Of a DNA stretch of 6,528 nucleotides, positions 5,410 to 6,528 are shown piece by piece. This DNA is from Alphaproteobacteria bacterium UBA3439 (GTDB lineage Bacteria > Pseudomonadota > Alphaproteobacteria > Puniceispirillales > Puniceispirillaceae): the NCBI GenBank assembly GCA_002378605.1, contig DFSK01000177.1, positions 15,726 to 22,253 on the forward strand. Direction: 5' to 3'. Positions within the stretch are counted from its first letter, which is position 1. Each line of letters starts with the position of its first letter. Made by a program: the position numbers and the translations under genes. The notes beneath the pieces were generated by a model. The model was not told where the DNA came from. It was given only the letters and a program-made list of their open reading frames with translations, and did not search any database.

Positions 5410-6528
5410 CTAGCGGTAAAGATAGATCGGGCTGGTCCAGCATAATGTGCCATCTTCCAGCGTAACCCGAATAAAGATAGGATTATCGCCTTGCGGCTCT
5501 AATGAAATGCTGCGTTCAAACTGCATCGATTGATGCGGGTTGATTGTCGGCAGGCGGAACAGCTTTAGATAGCGCGGCAAAACCCCACTATTATCAAAAA
5601 TTTCATCCTCGAATCCGATATCTTCCAAAGGCACACCAGCCTTGATCAATGGTGTTTCGATTTTCAATGTACCGCTATAGGGGTCAGCAAGAATCATGTC
5701 GAATCCACCAATATTGCCTGTGGTCAAAGCACGCCAGTTCAATTCAACAGGTGAAGGCTGGTTCAGCGTTTTATCCTTATTGAAAAAATTGATTGGGTTT
5801 GCCGATATGATTTCATTTTCAGACAGGAAGGCTGAACCGTCCCAAATCACCTGCCGGAACCGACCCCGATATTCAGCACCTTCCCAAACCACGCGAATAC
5901 GGCTGCCAAGATCTTCTTTTGCATAGGGGCGGATCGTTTCAATCAAGTTTAACCCATTGAAAATATCAACCCGTTCAATGGCCACACTGGCGCGGATATC
6001 AACCTTGATTGACACATCACCTGATGGCAGATGAACGATATCGCCCATGATCGCCTGATTGGCCGCCATGCCTTTGTCGCGGCCATGCCGCGGATCATCA
6101 TGAAACTTTGTGCCGCCTTGCGGAAAATCTGCATCAAGCGTGATCAGCGGGCGGCCATTTTCACCACCAGTCGTGGCATAATGGTGACGTTTGCGGATTG
6201 CCTCTAAAATCGTTTCACGACTCAGCTTATCAATCAAAAAACAAGTCAGTCCGCCAACAGCGCCAAACAGCGCCGCGCCCGGATAGCTGGCGCCCGGTCG
6301 CCCTTTATGCCCATCCGAATTGGCAACAATCCCAACGCGATAGCCAAGCCGAAAAGCATCTTGCACCAGCCATTCGAAACTGCCCCAGCTTGAATGGATT
6401 TCCATGGCCTTTTCAAAACGGCCATCATGCGCCAGCTCGATATCGGCATAGCGTCCGCCGCAATGCGCAAAGACAACCACATCATCCTCGCCATGTTCGG
6501 CAAAAGCAGCGAATAATTCTTCGGCCGA
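5410..6528 (-). CDS. DUF3604/PHP-superfamily-like protein (C-terminal 372 residues, 5' end beyond the window)
   Basis: The frame is open from the right window edge to a TAG stop. The visible part begins SAEELFAAFAEHGEDD, so the GTG at 6480 is internal and not a start. Conserved blocks in the fragment are HCGGRYADI (22-30), EIHSSWGSFEWLVQDAF (43-59), NSDGHKGRPGASYPGA (70-85), GGLTCFL (92-98) and RHHYATTG (114-121). The SDxH-type block followed by GLT...L.R......R..YATTG is the pattern of DUF3604 proteins, which belong to the metal-dependent PHP phosphoesterase-like group. His22, His45, Asp72 and His74 are plausible metal ligands. The remaining 250 residues are beta-rich, without a motif I recognise, and end in TLEDGTLCWTSPIYLYR. 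The substrate is unknown. It converges with the acyltransferase gene across 39 bp with no evident terminator, and nothing links it to the other genes. Family confidence is moderate because the N-terminal metal motif is outside the window. Confidence 0.65.
   Translation of the reverse strand, partial: SAEELFAAFAEHGEDDVVVFAHCGGRYADIELAHDGRFEKAMEIHSSWGSFEWLVQDAFRLGYRVGIVANSDGHKGRPGASYPGAALFGAVGGLTCFLIDKLSRETILEAIRKRHHYATTGGENGRPLITLDADFPQGGTKFHDDPRHGRDKGMAANQAIMGDIVHLPSGDVSIKVDIRASVAIERVDIFNGLNLIETIRPYAKEDLGSRIRVVWEGAEYRGRFRQVIWDGSAFLSENEIISANPINFFNKDKTLNQPSPVELNWRALTTGNIGGFDMILADPYSGTLKIETPLIKAGVPLEDIGFEDEIFDNSGVLPRYLKLFRLPTINPHQSMQFERSISLEPQGDNPIFIRVTLEDGTLCWTSPIYLYR

Overview
The window looks like a stretch of bacterial chromosome, most likely from an alphaproteobacterium. 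This rests on protein style: FCD-type GntR, AbrB-family membrane protein, a D-2-hydroxyacid dehydrogenase with the AWSQNLT signature, an NHPYGVIDG-type acyltransferase and a DUF3604/PHP-like protein. Base composition is intermediate by eye. It would fit a marine lineage such as SAR116, but that is inference and not demonstrated. There are no rRNA or tRNA genes, insertion sequences, phage genes or CRISPR repeats.

Left block (1-2397, all + strand): the C-terminal end of a GntR/FCD transcription factor, then a ten-or-so-helix AbrB-family inner-membrane protein, then a D-2-hydroxyacid dehydrogenase. Gaps are short (67 and 35 bp) and no terminator is visible. It reads as a regulator, membrane protein and oxidoreductase set for uptake or export and oxidation/reduction of a small (hydroxy)carboxylic acid. 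A 16-bp near-perfect dyad between the regulator and the membrane-protein gene is a candidate operator.

Middle block (2440-5370): a two-gene minus-strand unit (a short-chain dehydrogenase-fold protein, then an AraC-family regulator with an arabinose_bd-type N-terminal domain) is divergent from a plus-strand lysophospholipid-type acyltransferase. The shared 300-bp intergenic region is AT-rich and holds a good extended -10 promoter for the acyltransferase, an inverted repeat just upstream of it, and helically phased CATTTCA repeats. The SDR-fold protein has lost the catalytic Tyr and Ser and most of the glycine motif, so it may be a pseudoenzyme. This divergent SDR-AraC / acyltransferase locus is the most interesting part of the window and may be a regulated lipid-modification unit. 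Its function cannot be read from sequence alone.

Right block (5410-6528, minus strand): the C-terminal 372 residues of a large DUF3604/PHP-superfamily-like protein, cut by the window edge and convergent with the acyltransferase gene.

Nothing here proves a new system. The rest looks like ordinary metabolic and regulatory genes.
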